In this document: piece after piece, positions 1 to 8,308 of the stretch
How positions within the stretch are numbered: position 1 is the first letter of the stretch
Layout of the letters: each line of letters starts with the position of its first letter
DNA from: 67-14 sp035502775
GTDB taxonomy: Bacteria > Actinomycetota > Thermoleophilia > Solirubrobacterales > 70-9
Direction: 5' to 3'
DNA: 64,000 nt
Assembly: GCA_035502775.1 (NCBI GenBank)
Contig: DATJUB010000023.1
Location: 1 to 64,000, forward strand
Notes under the pieces: generated by a model
The model's input: the letters and a program-made list of their open reading frames with translations, nothing else
What the model was told of the DNA's origin: nothing
Database searches by the model: none
Made by a program: the position numbers and the translations under genes

Positions 1-27
1 GATCTGGGAGCTATCCGCTCCCAGATC
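1..27. terminator. inverted repeat, likely terminator
   Basis: A perfect 11-bp inverted repeat (1-11 against 17-27) with a 5-base loop lies just beyond the stop of the first minus-strand gene. No strong T-run is visible, so termination is inferred from shape and position. Confidence 0.55.
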
Positions 28-58
28 GCCCCCAGAACCGTGTGGTTGGTCTCGGTTG

Positions 59-319
59 CTACTCGCCGCCGGTGAGCTGGCCCTTGGCCAGGTCCAGTGC
101 GACGGTCAGCAATCCGACCACCGAGAGCGGATCGCTCGAATCGGATACGAGCTGGACGTGCATGGTCTGCTCATCTCCCCCGTCGTCCTCGCTGAGTACC
201 GCCGAGATGACCAGCTGGTCCAGACGGGCTCCGGGGGTGTCCCTCTCGACCTGCTCCATGAGTTCCTGGGCAAGTGCGCCGATACGGGATGAAGTGGTGG
301 GCTCGGAATCGTTGGTCAT
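59..319 (-). CDS. small acidic hypothetical protein (86 aa)
   Basis: I do not recognise this protein. It is short, acidic and soluble-looking, with no signal peptide or membrane segment. It starts at an ATG (319) and is divergent from the membrane protein that follows, so a shared promoter region of about 50 bases lies between them. A terminator-like hairpin sits directly after its stop. The reading frame uses G/C-rich third positions like neighbouring genes, which supports it over the two plus-strand ORFs that overlap it. Confidence 0.6.
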   Translation of the reverse strand: MTNDSEPTTSSRIGALAQELMEQVERDTPGARLDQLVISAVLSEDDGGDEQTMHVQLVSDSSDPLSVVGLLTVALDLAKGQLTGGE

Positions 320-374
320 GCCTTCACCCTACCGATAGGTATTGAGGCTCCTGCGTCGAGATACACTGGCCGCT

Positions 375-2366
375 GTGATCGACCGCCTAGCCGCCGCCAT
401 GCTCGCGGTGATCGCCACCCTCGCCTTTTCGGCCCTGCTTGTGACCCAGGCACAGGCCGGCCAGTCGAATTCGGCGATCCTCGTACTGATTCCCCAAGAC
501 AAGGCCTCAACGCCCTCCTACGAGGAGGACATCGCCGAAGGCATGGCGGAGATCCCAGACCTCTCGATCGGCCTCGTGAGCTCCACCCAGGGCTCCTACT
601 CAAGTGCCCAGGCCCTGCTGGACATCGGCCAGGGAACACGGGTCTCCCGCTCCACGTACAAACCGAAGGACGTGCCCCCGGTCGGCCTGGTCAAGATGGT
701 CAACGGCAGCGGCGCGGTCAAGGGATGGGACGCGATCGTCGAACGGGCCGATACCGCTCCCCAGACGATCGTGCCTGGCCTGCTGGCCAGCTCCATCCCG
801 GGCGGGGTCGCCTACGTCGGCGATGCGACCCGCCTCCAGGAGACGGTCATCCCCGCCGCCGACGAGGTCGGCCGCATCTCGTCGCTGGCCCTCGCCGACA
901 CCACCGACACCGCCCGGCGCGCCGAGGCCGAGGCCGATATCTACGGGCTCGTCGTCGTCGCCACCTCCCCGGGCTACAAGGGGCTTCGCGAACTCCGCCA
1001 GATCCTCGCCCGGCGTGAGCCCGGACAGCTCGTGATCGCTCAGCAGACCCCGCCCGACGGCGCGATCCTGCCGCTCCTGCCGATGGGCATCGCCGGCCTC
1101 GGCGACGGCGCTCCCTCGGGGATCACCTCGGACTCGACCAACATGCCCAACCTGGTCGCCGGGATCGATATCGCCCCGACCGTGCTCGATCATCTCGGCC
1201 TCGAGATCCCCGAGGACATGAAGGGCCGGGTCATGCGCACCGAGGGCGATCGCCAGCCCGAGGAGCTGACCCCGCTCCGCGACAGGCTCGACGAGCTCGG
1301 CCCGCGCCGCACACCCTCACTCACCGCGATCGCCGCCGGCTGGCTGATCATCCTGCTCGCCGCCGGAGCGATCGGTGGCGCCACCCGCACCCGCATGCCG
1401 GTCCGCCGCCTCGGCGGTCTCGCGATCCTGTGGATCCCGACCGTGATCCTGATCCCGGCCGCGCTCGGCAATCCGTCGCGGGAGCTCGAGTACTTCATCA
1501 TCGGCGCCGGCTGCCTGGGACTCGGCTGGCTGACCGACCGGCTGGTGCCGTGGCCGCGGGCACCGATCGTGCCGGCGGCGGTCGGTCTGGGAGTGATCAC
1601 CATCGATCTCGCTCTCGGATCCGAGTTGATCACCCGCTCGATCCTCGGGCCCAACCCCGGCTACGGATCCCGGTTCTACGGAATCGGCAACGAACTGAAG
1701 TCCGGTCTGATGGTGCTGCTGCTCGCCGGCCTGGGCGCAGCCCTGACCGACCGTCCCAAGTCACGAAAAGCCGCCCTCACGGTACTCGGCGCCGGCCTGG
1801 TCCTCTGTGTGATCCTCGGCTCGGGCAGACTGGGCGCGGGGGTCGGGGCGGCGATCATCGTGGCCAGCGCCACCGCGGTCGCGACCATGATGATGCTGCC
1901 CGGCGGCATGACCCGGAAGCGGCTGGCGATCCTGGTGATCAGTCCGATCGTCGGTCTCGCCTTCCTCGCCGGTCTCGACGCCCTCACGGCAGGCGGCAAG
2001 GGGCATTACAGCCACAGCGTGCTCTCACTCGATTCGTTCGATTCCTTCTGGGAGATCGTCCGCCGCCGTTCGACCCTGGCCTGGCAGCAGCTCTGGAAGG
2101 GCAACATGCCGATCATCACCCTGATCTGCCTGCTCGCCGCGGCCTACGCGATCAGGAACCGTGAGATGTTCAAGCCCTTCGCCGGGCCGATCTGGCCGGC
2201 GGCGCTGATCGGCGGACTGGTCGGTGGATTGATCGGATCGGTCACCGAAGATTCGGGACCGATGCTGATCGTGGTCGCGACGATCACCCTGGCCGGGCTG
2301 TGTTCCTACCTGCTGGGAAGGCCGGTGGAAGAACCGGCCGACCGGGTGGCTGACCGCCCCCGTTGA
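375..2366 (+). CDS. secreted/membrane protein with phosphatase-like N-domain and polytopic C-half
   Basis: About 663 aa. An N-terminal signal peptide (roughly residues 1-28, ending AQA) is followed by an extracytoplasmic domain to about residue 310 whose end (DIAPTVLDHLG) resembles the C-terminal part of alkaline-phosphatase/sulfatase-fold proteins; metal ligands of an active enzyme are not evident. The rest has about 8-10 membrane segments and a conserved-looking FYGIGNE loop. I chose GTG 375 because it begins directly at the signal peptide and has a TACACT -10-like box just upstream (leaderless); TTG 342 is the in-frame alternative. Function unknown; a cell-envelope role is inference. Confidence 0.75.
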   Translation: MIDRLAAAMLAVIATLAFSALLVTQAQAGQSNSAILVLIPQDKASTPSYEEDIAEGMAEIPDLSIGLVSSTQGSYSSAQALLDIGQGTRVSRSTYKPKDVPPVGLVKMVNGSGAVKGWDAIVERADTAPQTIVPGLLASSIPGGVAYVGDATRLQETVIPAADEVGRISSLALADTTDTARRAEAEADIYGLVVVATSPGYKGLRELRQILARREPGQLVIAQQTPPDGAILPLLPMGIAGLGDGAPSGITSDSTNMPNLVAGIDIAPTVLDHLGLEIPEDMKGRVMRTEGDRQPEELTPLRDRLDELGPRRTPSLTAIAAGWLIILLAAGAIGGATRTRMPVRRLGGLAILWIPTVILIPAALGNPSRELEYFIIGAGCLGLGWLTDRLVPWPRAPIVPAAVGLGVITIDLALGSELITRSILGPNPGYGSRFYGIGNELKSGLMVLLLAGLGAALTDRPKSRKAALTVLGAGLVLCVILGSGRLGAGVGAAIIVASATAVATMMMLPGGMTRKRLAILVISPIVGLAFLAGLDALTAGGKGHYSHSVLSLDSFDSFWEIVRRRSTLAWQQLWKGNMPIITLICLLAAAYAIRNREMFKPFAGPIWPAALIGGLVGGLIGSVTEDSGPMLIVVATITLAGLCSYLLGRPVEEPADRVADRPR

Positions 2367-2396
2367 CGCAGAATCGTTAGCCTGCAGGGGCATCCC

Positions 2397-2483
2397 GGAG
2401 GGGTGCGAGAGCGGTTGAATCGGGCAGTCTCGAAAACTGTTGTGCCTTTCGGGGTACCGTGGGTTCGAATCCCACCCCCTCCG
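2397..2483 (+). tRNA. tRNA-Ser (anticodon CGA)
   Basis: Complete cloverleaf with long variable arm: acceptor GGAGGGG pairs with CCCCTCC (2476-2482), discriminator G at 2483, T-arm GTGGG-TTCGAAT-CCCAC, anticodon loop CTCGAAA. CCA is not encoded. Reads serine codon UCG. The accessory cassette at 2.5-5.5 kb begins right after it; tRNA-Ser 3' ends are common integration sites. Confidence 0.95.
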
Positions 2484-2493
2484 TTGATACAGC

Positions 2494-2524
2494 CGCGAAT
2501 GGCGCAATATCGGCGCCATTCGCG
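2494..2524 (+). terminator. hairpin downstream of tRNA-Ser
   Basis: Perfect 12-bp stem (2494-2505 with 2513-2524) and 7-base loop, 10 bases after the tRNA. Likely the tRNA transcript terminator. Confidence 0.7.
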
Positions 2525-2587
2525 CAAGCTGTTTCACAACTAACGACCAATTTGAGTGGACTTGGTTGGTAGCCTTGAGATCCGTCA

Positions 2588-3127
2588 ATGGCGAAGACTG
2601 AGACGCTCCTCTGCTTGAACTGACCCCCCTCGGAACCATACGTCTACATATCAGGCCCACTCCAGGCAGCGGATAATCTGGCTTCCGCTCGATCGTTCTA
2701 CGAGGCGATCGCGGATACCTGTCGGGAAGCAGGATGGAACAGCTATCTGCCACATCAATCAACCGATCCACAGAGGAACCTGGATACCCCACCGGCGTCG
2801 GTCTTCCAACGCGACTATGAAATGGTCGCGGGATCATCGTTGCTGATCGCTCACATTGGTCCCCCTTCTTCCGGGGTAGGCGCTGAGCTTGGGATCGCAT
2901 TGGAGCGAAAGGTCCCGGTTGTCGCCATCTTCAGGATCACCGAAAGACCATCTCGGTTCATCATCGGGATGGCCCAGGCCGCTCGTTACCCTCTGATTGA
3001 GTTCGAACACGAAGCAGATTTCCGTTCCCAGCTATTGAGGACGCTGCAAGATTTCAGGGAGCGGCCAATGGCCTCACCAAACCCGCAACCCTGGATTTCT
3101 GCTTCAGATGTCGAGTTGAAGGGCTAA
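2588..3127 (+). pseudogene. nucleoside 2-deoxyribosyltransferase-like protein, interrupted by in-frame TGA
   Basis: From about 2636 the frame reads a nucleoside 2-deoxyribosyltransferase-like fold: strand 1 YVYISGPL, then a helix, YLPHQSTDP, and the signature GVGAELGIALE whose Glu matches the family nucleophile. These enzymes cleave or exchange the N-glycosidic bond of deoxynucleosides; relatives act in nucleotide-based conflict systems. No ATG, GTG or TTG lies between the TGA at 2621-2623 and the first strand; the nearest in-frame ATG (2588) is 11 codons before that TGA. Either the gene is broken near its start, or it uses an unusual start. Its 3' end overlaps the convergent peptidase gene by 24 bases. 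Base composition is lower in GC than the housekeeping genes. Confidence 0.6.
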
Positions 3128-4162
3128 CTGACCTTCAGAGGAAACTTCTTCAGGTGCAAGAGACTGACTTGACGAAACTCCGTTCCGGACTTGCCAAGCG
3201 CTCCTGGTCGCTTCCCAGACTGGCGCAATCGCGCCTGAACTCACCGCCTCCGAGGCGGTCATGAAAATCACCACATCAGCGTCCAGGGGACGAAAGTGCG
3301 CAATCGGAGTTGGATCGAACAGACCGGGTTCCGACTGAGTGAGCAGCTGCTTGGAGTTGATCGCCAAGGCGTGAATTTTCTTGCTCGTTCTCGAAAGGTT
3401 CAGGTCGACCTCGATTGCCAACGCGTCTCCCCCATCTGCCGCCTCCGAGATCAAGTCGGGATCCAGGTAACGAGACGTAAGTCCTTCGGGAAGCCAGGGT
3501 CTGCTGCGCCCGCCGCCGTAGCTTTGTGTAACCCTGAACGCTTCCCGTTCATTCCGGTCCGGCCGAGCGTGAAACTTCCAGGTCGCCACTGAAGTACTGG
3601 GAAGCACCTCTGCGATGCGAATCCATAGGGCTTGCCAAGAAACGTCGAACGTACGCCTGAGGTCACCAATCGTCTCGCCGCCCAATCCCCTTGTACGCAG
3701 TGCGGACTCAAGAGTCTCCCGGGGTAGAAGCAGCTCCGCTGCGGCGAAGTTACAGAGCGATTCAACAGCTTGCCAATGCTCGGGGCTCTGCAACGCCCTT
3801 ACAGACATGCCAAGGTCCTCAAAGGCGCGGAAGAGAATTATGTGGCCGAGTTCGTGCGCGATGGTGAACCGACTTCTCCGGCGCGACCTCGAGTAGGCAT
3901 CTTTGGATATTCCGATGCTCCATCCACCGCCGGTGCGTCTACGAAGGATCGCATCACCACTCGTCTCCTCATGGACAACCTTGACATCCATTTTCTGCAA
4001 CAACGGACGCAAGTCAATCGGTGGAGAAAGTTCGCCTACTCCGACCCGCAGCTGACGACACGCTTCTGCCATCGCATCGCGCGGAACCGACGTCCCACGG
4101 CTCTCCGCGAAATCGCGGAGAGGATCGGAATTCGGGAACGTAGAGGTGGTCGCGGGCTCCAT
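3104..4162 (-). CDS. ImmA/IrrE-family metallopeptidase
   Basis: 352 aa. The zinc-peptidase motif HELGH is at residues 103-107, followed by the family-typical CNFAAAELLLP segment that supplies the third ligand region. ImmA/IrrE proteins cleave or bind regulators, classically an XRE repressor of a mobile element. Here no HTH partner is adjacent; the gene follows the thymidylate-synthase-like gene by 10 bases and so is probably in one operon with it. The C-terminal half (about residues 190-352) is not recognised and may sense a signal. Codon use is less GC-biased than flanking genes, suggesting acquisition. Confidence 0.8.
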   Translation of the reverse strand: MEPATTSTFPNSDPLRDFAESRGTSVPRDAMAEACRQLRVGVGELSPPIDLRPLLQKMDVKVVHEETSGDAILRRRTGGGWSIGISKDAYSRSRRRSRFTIAHELGHIILFRAFEDLGMSVRALQSPEHWQAVESLCNFAAAELLLPRETLESALRTRGLGGETIGDLRRTFDVSWQALWIRIAEVLPSTSVATWKFHARPDRNEREAFRVTQSYGGGRSRPWLPEGLTSRYLDPDLISEAADGGDALAIEVDLNLSRTSKKIHALAINSKQLLTQSEPGLFDPTPIAHFRPLDADVVIFMTASEAVSSGAIAPVWEATRSAWQVRNGVSSSQSLAPEEVSSEGQLALQLDI

Positions 4163-4172
4163 TTATCTCAAG

Positions 4173-5498
4173 TCAGTTGTTTTCGGCAGAGCGAATATTC
4201 TCGAGTTCCCGCGCCACGTCCTCCTTTTTCAGGAGAAAGTCTGCGGAACGCCGAGCTTCCACCCCGGTAACAAGCTTCTGTTCCAAGGCCACATATTCGC
4301 TCATTGAAATCGGCATATCGAATTCTTTCTGTATTTCTTCGCAAAGAGCGCGTAGATTCTCGATCGGATCGGCTTCATGATCTGTTTTCCCCTCCGCGAG
4401 TTCGACTTCCGAATGGTCGAAGAGCTGACCGGAAGCGGAGGTTCCGTGCTTTTCCCTGAGAGAATCAACATGTTCAGACATCTCCGTCTGGAAGTAGTCG
4501 GGAAGTTCTTTCACAACCGCTTCCGCTGCGTTGAATCGATCAATCTGGCAGACCGCATGGACGAGAAGCACACGATAGAACCCTGTCCAGTAGGGATCCA
4601 GATCCTTGCTGCGCGCCAAGAGTTCTGCCGGCCCCTCCTTTCTCAGGCGATTCTGATCGTGCCTGAGCTCGGCCTCCAGTTTCGCAAGCAGGCGGGTCTG
4701 AGCCAAGGGCCCATCAACCGGCATGGGCGGCATTGGCCGACGTTCAGCTCTCTCGATTTCTCTCCAGCCGCTCAAGGCCTTCTCGGCTCCTCCGCGTTCA
4801 TTCTCGTAGATATGGAAGGAGAAGACATCGTGTCGCAGGGGTCCAAGCTCAACTTTGGCTTCGGCCGCGATTACCTCAGCAAGCAGGCCGAATTCGAAAA
4901 GATTGACCGGAAGAAGAGTGACCCCATTGTTTGATCGCATGACGGTCTTTGCGATCAGTTTGCCTTCGCGTACGGCGTACATGACCCCGAATGCGCAGGG
5001 AATGTCCTTCGATGTCCTTACAGCATCGTCGGGCTGCCAGATGACCCCGGCCGCCCGTCTGGACCCTGGCCCCGATGATACCTGGCCGTCACTCCCGGAG
5101 AGACGGCCGATGACCCCCTCGATTTGATTCAGACCTGGTCTGGGAGCGATCAGGCGCTTGCCATAGTTCGACCCAGGTACGGTCAGCTTGTCATCAGAAT
5201 AGGCCGCAACCTTTGGTTGGTAGGTCTGAATATCCTTCAACCGCTCGTTTCCACCCATCATCCAGGCGAAACGAGCGATCGAGCTCACCAAACCAAGCTT
5301 GCGTTTCGGGTTGGAAAGCAAGCGATCACGCGGGTTGTCAAGCTGAATCTGAAGATCCAGAATTTCTGAGGAAGGTCTTGCGCCTTCCACGATCGTGTGC
5401 CCCGCTTCGAGCGTGACCTCCATCGCCACACCAAGTGCCTCATCCACTGATTGCACTTTCAGCGATCGACCGATCGTGAGCTCTTCGAACTCGTCCAT
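4173..5498 (-). CDS. thymidylate-synthase-like protein with helical C-terminal extension
   Basis: 441 aa. Residues about 110-240 match the thymidylate synthase core: SRR (146-148, phosphate-binding arginines), catalytic Cys in IPC (168), RSNN (188-191, matching RSCD with the catalytic-site Asp replaced by Asn), PVN (Asn199, the residue that selects uracil over cytosine), and HIY (229-231). The missing Asp and the large N- and C-terminal additions argue for a pyrimidine hydroxymethylase or other TS-like reaction rather than housekeeping ThyA. Residues 260-441 are mostly helical and unrecognised. GGGAGGG lies 3 bases before the ATG. First gene of an operon with the ImmA-type peptidase. Confidence 0.75.
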   Translation of the reverse strand: MDEFEELTIGRSLKVQSVDEALGVAMEVTLEAGHTIVEGARPSSEILDLQIQLDNPRDRLLSNPKRKLGLVSSIARFAWMMGGNERLKDIQTYQPKVAAYSDDKLTVPGSNYGKRLIAPRPGLNQIEGVIGRLSGSDGQVSSGPGSRRAAGVIWQPDDAVRTSKDIPCAFGVMYAVREGKLIAKTVMRSNNGVTLLPVNLFEFGLLAEVIAAEAKVELGPLRHDVFSFHIYENERGGAEKALSGWREIERAERRPMPPMPVDGPLAQTRLLAKLEAELRHDQNRLRKEGPAELLARSKDLDPYWTGFYRVLLVHAVCQIDRFNAAEAVVKELPDYFQTEMSEHVDSLREKHGTSASGQLFDHSEVELAEGKTDHEADPIENLRALCEEIQKEFDMPISMSEYVALEQKLVTGVEARRSADFLLKKEDVARELENIRSAENN

Positions 5499-5658
5499 GG
5501 TTCCCTCCCTACGTGATGGTTTCCGTGAACCCTACCGGACCGATCAGACAATCTTGAGTGTTCTCTGCATTGCCTGAAACGTTCCCGCGCGAGGTGGAAG
5601 GACTCCTACTCATCTCCACCCTGTTGGCCAACCGTATTGATAGCGCTGTTCGCCAGGG

Positions 5659-7329
5659 CTACTTGACGACCCGGACCGCGCCCCGCATGAACGGGTGAAT
5701 CCGGCAGAAGAACGTGTGGGTTCCCACCGGCAGGTCGGGCGGTGTGCTCCAGGTCGTGCGGTTGACCGTCGGGGCTCCGTTGATCCCCATCTGGCCCGAG
5801 TCGAACTGGAAATCGCTGTCCGCGATCGGGTAGGCGATACCGGTCGACTTGTTGCACGGCGCCTTGCAGGAGGTCAGCGAATGCCAGATCTCCTGCTGAA
5901 GGTCACTTTGGACCATCTGGAAGGTGAAGGACTGGCCCTTCTCGACGACCGGGGGCCGGCCGTTGGAGCCCGGTATCGCGAAGTTGCCGGCGGCGTAGCC
6001 GAAGTTGCTGATGTCGAACGGCCCACCGGACGCGATCCCGTTCGGCAGCTTGGTCGGGTCCGGCCCGACCACCGGGTTCTTGCCCCCGTGGTTGTCGTTC
6101 TCCTTGTAATGCCCGTGATTGGGCACACCGGGGTAGTCGACCCTCTTCTTGAACGGGTTGTCGCCACCCACCTCGGGTGGCGCGACGAACACGAAGTTGA
6201 TGCCCATGTTCTCGTACCAGGACGCCCGCTTCGATTCGTAGGTGGTGGTCAGTTCAAGCTCGTCGCCCTTCTTGATGGCGACCCCGTAGTCGGGCCTGGT
6301 GTTCGCCATCGCCACGTCCCAGGACACCGGTCCGGCCGGTTCGTAGTACTTGGCGAAGGACTTGAACAGATGAACCCGGTCACCCTCCACGTTCGGCTTC
6401 GTCCGAATGCATTTCTTCAGCTTCCGCTGCAGGCTCTTGCGCTTCTTCTTGCTCAGCCTGCGACTCAGCGCTCTCGGTTTCTTGCACCGCGGGCCGGCGT
6501 ACTTCGCACCTTCCCGAGACAGGTACAGATCGGTGGCGAGCCCGCCCGTGTGGACATGCCCGGCCGTCCACACGATCACTCCGTCCTGATCGACGGTCCA
6601 CTTGTTCGGCTCGGATCCGTCCGGATACGCGTCCGGCTGATCGTCGGGGAATACCGTCTTGCCGTCCTTGCCCCCGGATCCCTTGATCGTGTCGAAGACC
6701 GGGTAGCCGCTGCCGTTGCGAACATCCATCCAGACCGCACGCACGGGAGTGATGTCCTTCGCTTCCGGTGCCGTGTCGGGAACGAAGTCGATCGTGTAGG
6801 TGATGTAGAGCTTCATCGGACGGGAGGTGAGGTTGTGGATCATGTGGTTGAGGATCCAGATGTCCTTGCTCTCGTGGCGGTATCCGTAGCCGGGCGGCAG
6901 GCGCAGATCGGTCTTCTCCTCGCCGGCCCCGAAGAACCGGTCCCAGGGCAGGTCGGAAGTGACGTCGGGCTGCGACATGTTGAGGAAGACCCCGTGGTGG
7001 AACATGACGTCACTCGACGGCGGCACGTTGCCGGCCTCATCGACGAGATTGGGGGCCATGCCGACGATCCATCCGTCCTCGCCAGGCTTCTCGAGCCCGA
7101 TCAGCGGACGATTCCCGATCCGGTTCTGTCCCGGAGTCACATCGAACGGACCGACCCGATAGGTGGTCCTCTCGACGCCGTTCGGCAGCGTCTTGGTCGC
7201 CGTCTTGTGTGCCAGCGCCGAGGCCGAGGAGGCCCAGAGCAGCATCACACAGGCAACCGCCACGCCGACCACGGCGAACCTTCGAACGAAAACACCGAAT
7301 CCGACCGCCTCATGCGCCCACAGACTCAT
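5659..7329 (-). CDS. secreted copper-type protein with C-terminal cupredoxin-like domain
   Basis: 556 aa. Signal peptide at about residues 1-40 (start ATG 7329, preceded by GGGAGAGGG). The N-terminal half (HHGVFLN, ILNHMIHN) resembles the jelly-roll of copper monooxygenases of the peptidylglycine-hydroxylating type. The C-terminus has IWHSLTSC and later FFCRIHPFM, the His...Cys..His..Met pattern of type 1 copper sites. A lysine/arginine-rich insert lies in the middle. Likely an exported copper-binding or redox protein; substrate unknown. An upstream in-frame start at 7497 would run through the tRNA-Ser promoter region and is disfavoured. Confidence 0.8.
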   Translation of the reverse strand: MSLWAHEAVGFGVFVRRFAVVGVAVACVMLLWASSASALAHKTATKTLPNGVERTTYRVGPFDVTPGQNRIGNRPLIGLEKPGEDGWIVGMAPNLVDEAGNVPPSSDVMFHHGVFLNMSQPDVTSDLPWDRFFGAGEEKTDLRLPPGYGYRHESKDIWILNHMIHNLTSRPMKLYITYTIDFVPDTAPEAKDITPVRAVWMDVRNGSGYPVFDTIKGSGGKDGKTVFPDDQPDAYPDGSEPNKWTVDQDGVIVWTAGHVHTGGLATDLYLSREGAKYAGPRCKKPRALSRRLSKKKRKSLQRKLKKCIRTKPNVEGDRVHLFKSFAKYYEPAGPVSWDVAMANTRPDYGVAIKKGDELELTTTYESKRASWYENMGINFVFVAPPEVGGDNPFKKRVDYPGVPNHGHYKENDNHGGKNPVVGPDPTKLPNGIASGGPFDISNFGYAAGNFAIPGSNGRPPVVEKGQSFTFQMVQSDLQQEIWHSLTSCKAPCNKSTGIAYPIADSDFQFDSGQMGINGAPTVNRTTWSTPPDLPVGTHTFFCRIHPFMRGAVRVVK

Positions 7330-7505
7330 TGAAACACCCTCTCCCGAATATTTGACCCGACCGGTCCCGGCCAGTTCCGGGACAGTAGCGCCTTTTCGAC
7401 GGTCCATGTGATGATTGACCCAATCCGGCGGACAGGTGGTTCCGGCACCTCGCGGCGAGCGGGGCGACCGCCACGGCGCCACTGGGATACCCTTCATTGT
7501 CCCCT

Positions 7506-7594
7506 GGAGGGGTGTCCGAGTGGCTTAAGGAGCGCGATTGGAAATCGCGTGGGCGGGATCTCTCGTCTCGTGGGTTCGAATCCCACCCTCTCCG
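7506..7594 (+). tRNA. tRNA-Ser (anticodon GGA)
   Basis: Acceptor GGAGGGG pairs with CCTCTCC (7587-7593) with one G-U, T-arm GTGGG-TTCGAAT-CCCAC, anticodon stem CGCGA/TCGCG with loop TTGGAAA, long variable arm. CCA not encoded. Reads UCC/UCU. Confidence 0.95.
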
Positions 7595-7601
7595 TGAATA
7601 A

Positions 7602-7668
7602 GGAATCCGGATTGACATCCCAGAGTTCCGCGAGCTGCGGCCGGTGGGCGGATGCCAATCCGGATTTC
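7602..7668. terminator. imperfect 19-bp inverted repeat after tRNA-Ser
   Basis: 7602-7620 and 7650-7668 are inverted copies (17 of 19 match), each containing the palindrome AATCCGGATT. It can end transcription from the tRNA side; function inferred from position. Confidence 0.45.
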
Positions 7669-7780
7669 AAGGTACCCGCTGCGTGAGTGGGCAAAAGTGT
7701 TGCCCCTCAAAGTGCCTCAGCAACGCCGCCCGATCGTCGGCGTGGCTATGTGTGGACGGCGTGACGCGGGCTTGGCCGCC

Positions 7781-8230
7781 TCAGCGGCGTGACGCGAAGA
7801 ACGTGCGGAGCATCGCGGCGCACTCGGCTTCACGTACTCCGCCGGTCACGGCCGGGCGGTGATTGAGGGCCGGGTCGTCGAGGATGTTCATCACCGATCC
7901 CGCCGCGCCCGCCTTGGGATCCCAGGCGCCGAACACGACTTCCGGGATGCGGGCGAGCACGATCGCCCCGGCGCACATCGCGCAGGGCTCCAGGGTCACG
8001 TACAGCGTGGTTCCCGGCAACCGCCATCCACCGAGGGCCTGTGACGCGAGCCTGATCGCGAGGAGTTCCGCATGGGCCGTCGGATCCTTCTTCAGCTCGC
8101 GCTGGTTGCCCGCGGCGGCGATCACCTCACCGTCCCGCACGATCACCGCGCCGATCGGAACGTCCCCATGATCCTCGGCGGAGCGGGCCTGTTCGATGGC
8201 CAGGCCCATCTCGGAGTGGTTCACGTTCAC
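7781..8230 (-). CDS. tadA: tRNA-specific adenosine deaminase TadA
   Basis: 149 aa. Zinc-dependent deaminase that converts A34 to inosine in tRNA-Arg(ACG). The catalytic HAE is at residues 53-55 and the zinc-binding PCAMC at 82-86; length and motif spacing fit TadA. GTG 8230 is chosen because the sequence upstream (TACCCT) looks like a -10 box, suggesting a leaderless or near-leaderless mRNA; TTG 8254 and GTG 8224 are alternatives. Divergent from the protease gene. A different member of the cytidine/guanine deaminase superfamily is possible but less likely. Confidence 0.9.
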   Translation of the reverse strand: MNVNHSEMGLAIEQARSAEDHGDVPIGAVIVRDGEVIAAAGNQRELKKDPTAHAELLAIRLASQALGGWRLPGTTLYVTLEPCAMCAGAIVLARIPEVVFGAWDPKAGAAGSVMNILDDPALNHRPAVTGGVREAECAAMLRTFFASRR

Positions 8231-8308
8231 CGCACTAGGGTATGAGACGAGCAACTCAGAGGCACGAACGGTGTTCCTTGAGTGTCGGGCTGAGAAGCGC
8301 GGCCCGCT

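Noticed and set aside
2621..2623. TGA as selenocysteine codon
   Set aside because: No SECIS-like hairpin right after it and the family has no selenoprotein members; decay or start error is simpler.
2025..2900. 291-aa minus-strand ORF across tRNA-Ser
   Set aside because: Runs through a complete tRNA and opposite real genes; no coding signal.
5695..7332. 545-aa plus-strand ORF
   Set aside because: Full antisense shadow of the copper-type secreted protein; no domain.
2397..7594. Island bounded by the two tRNA-Ser genes as att repeats
   Set aside because: Their shared 3' sequence is ordinary tRNA-Ser homology; no partial tRNA copy was found near 5.5 kb, and the copper-type gene between looks native.
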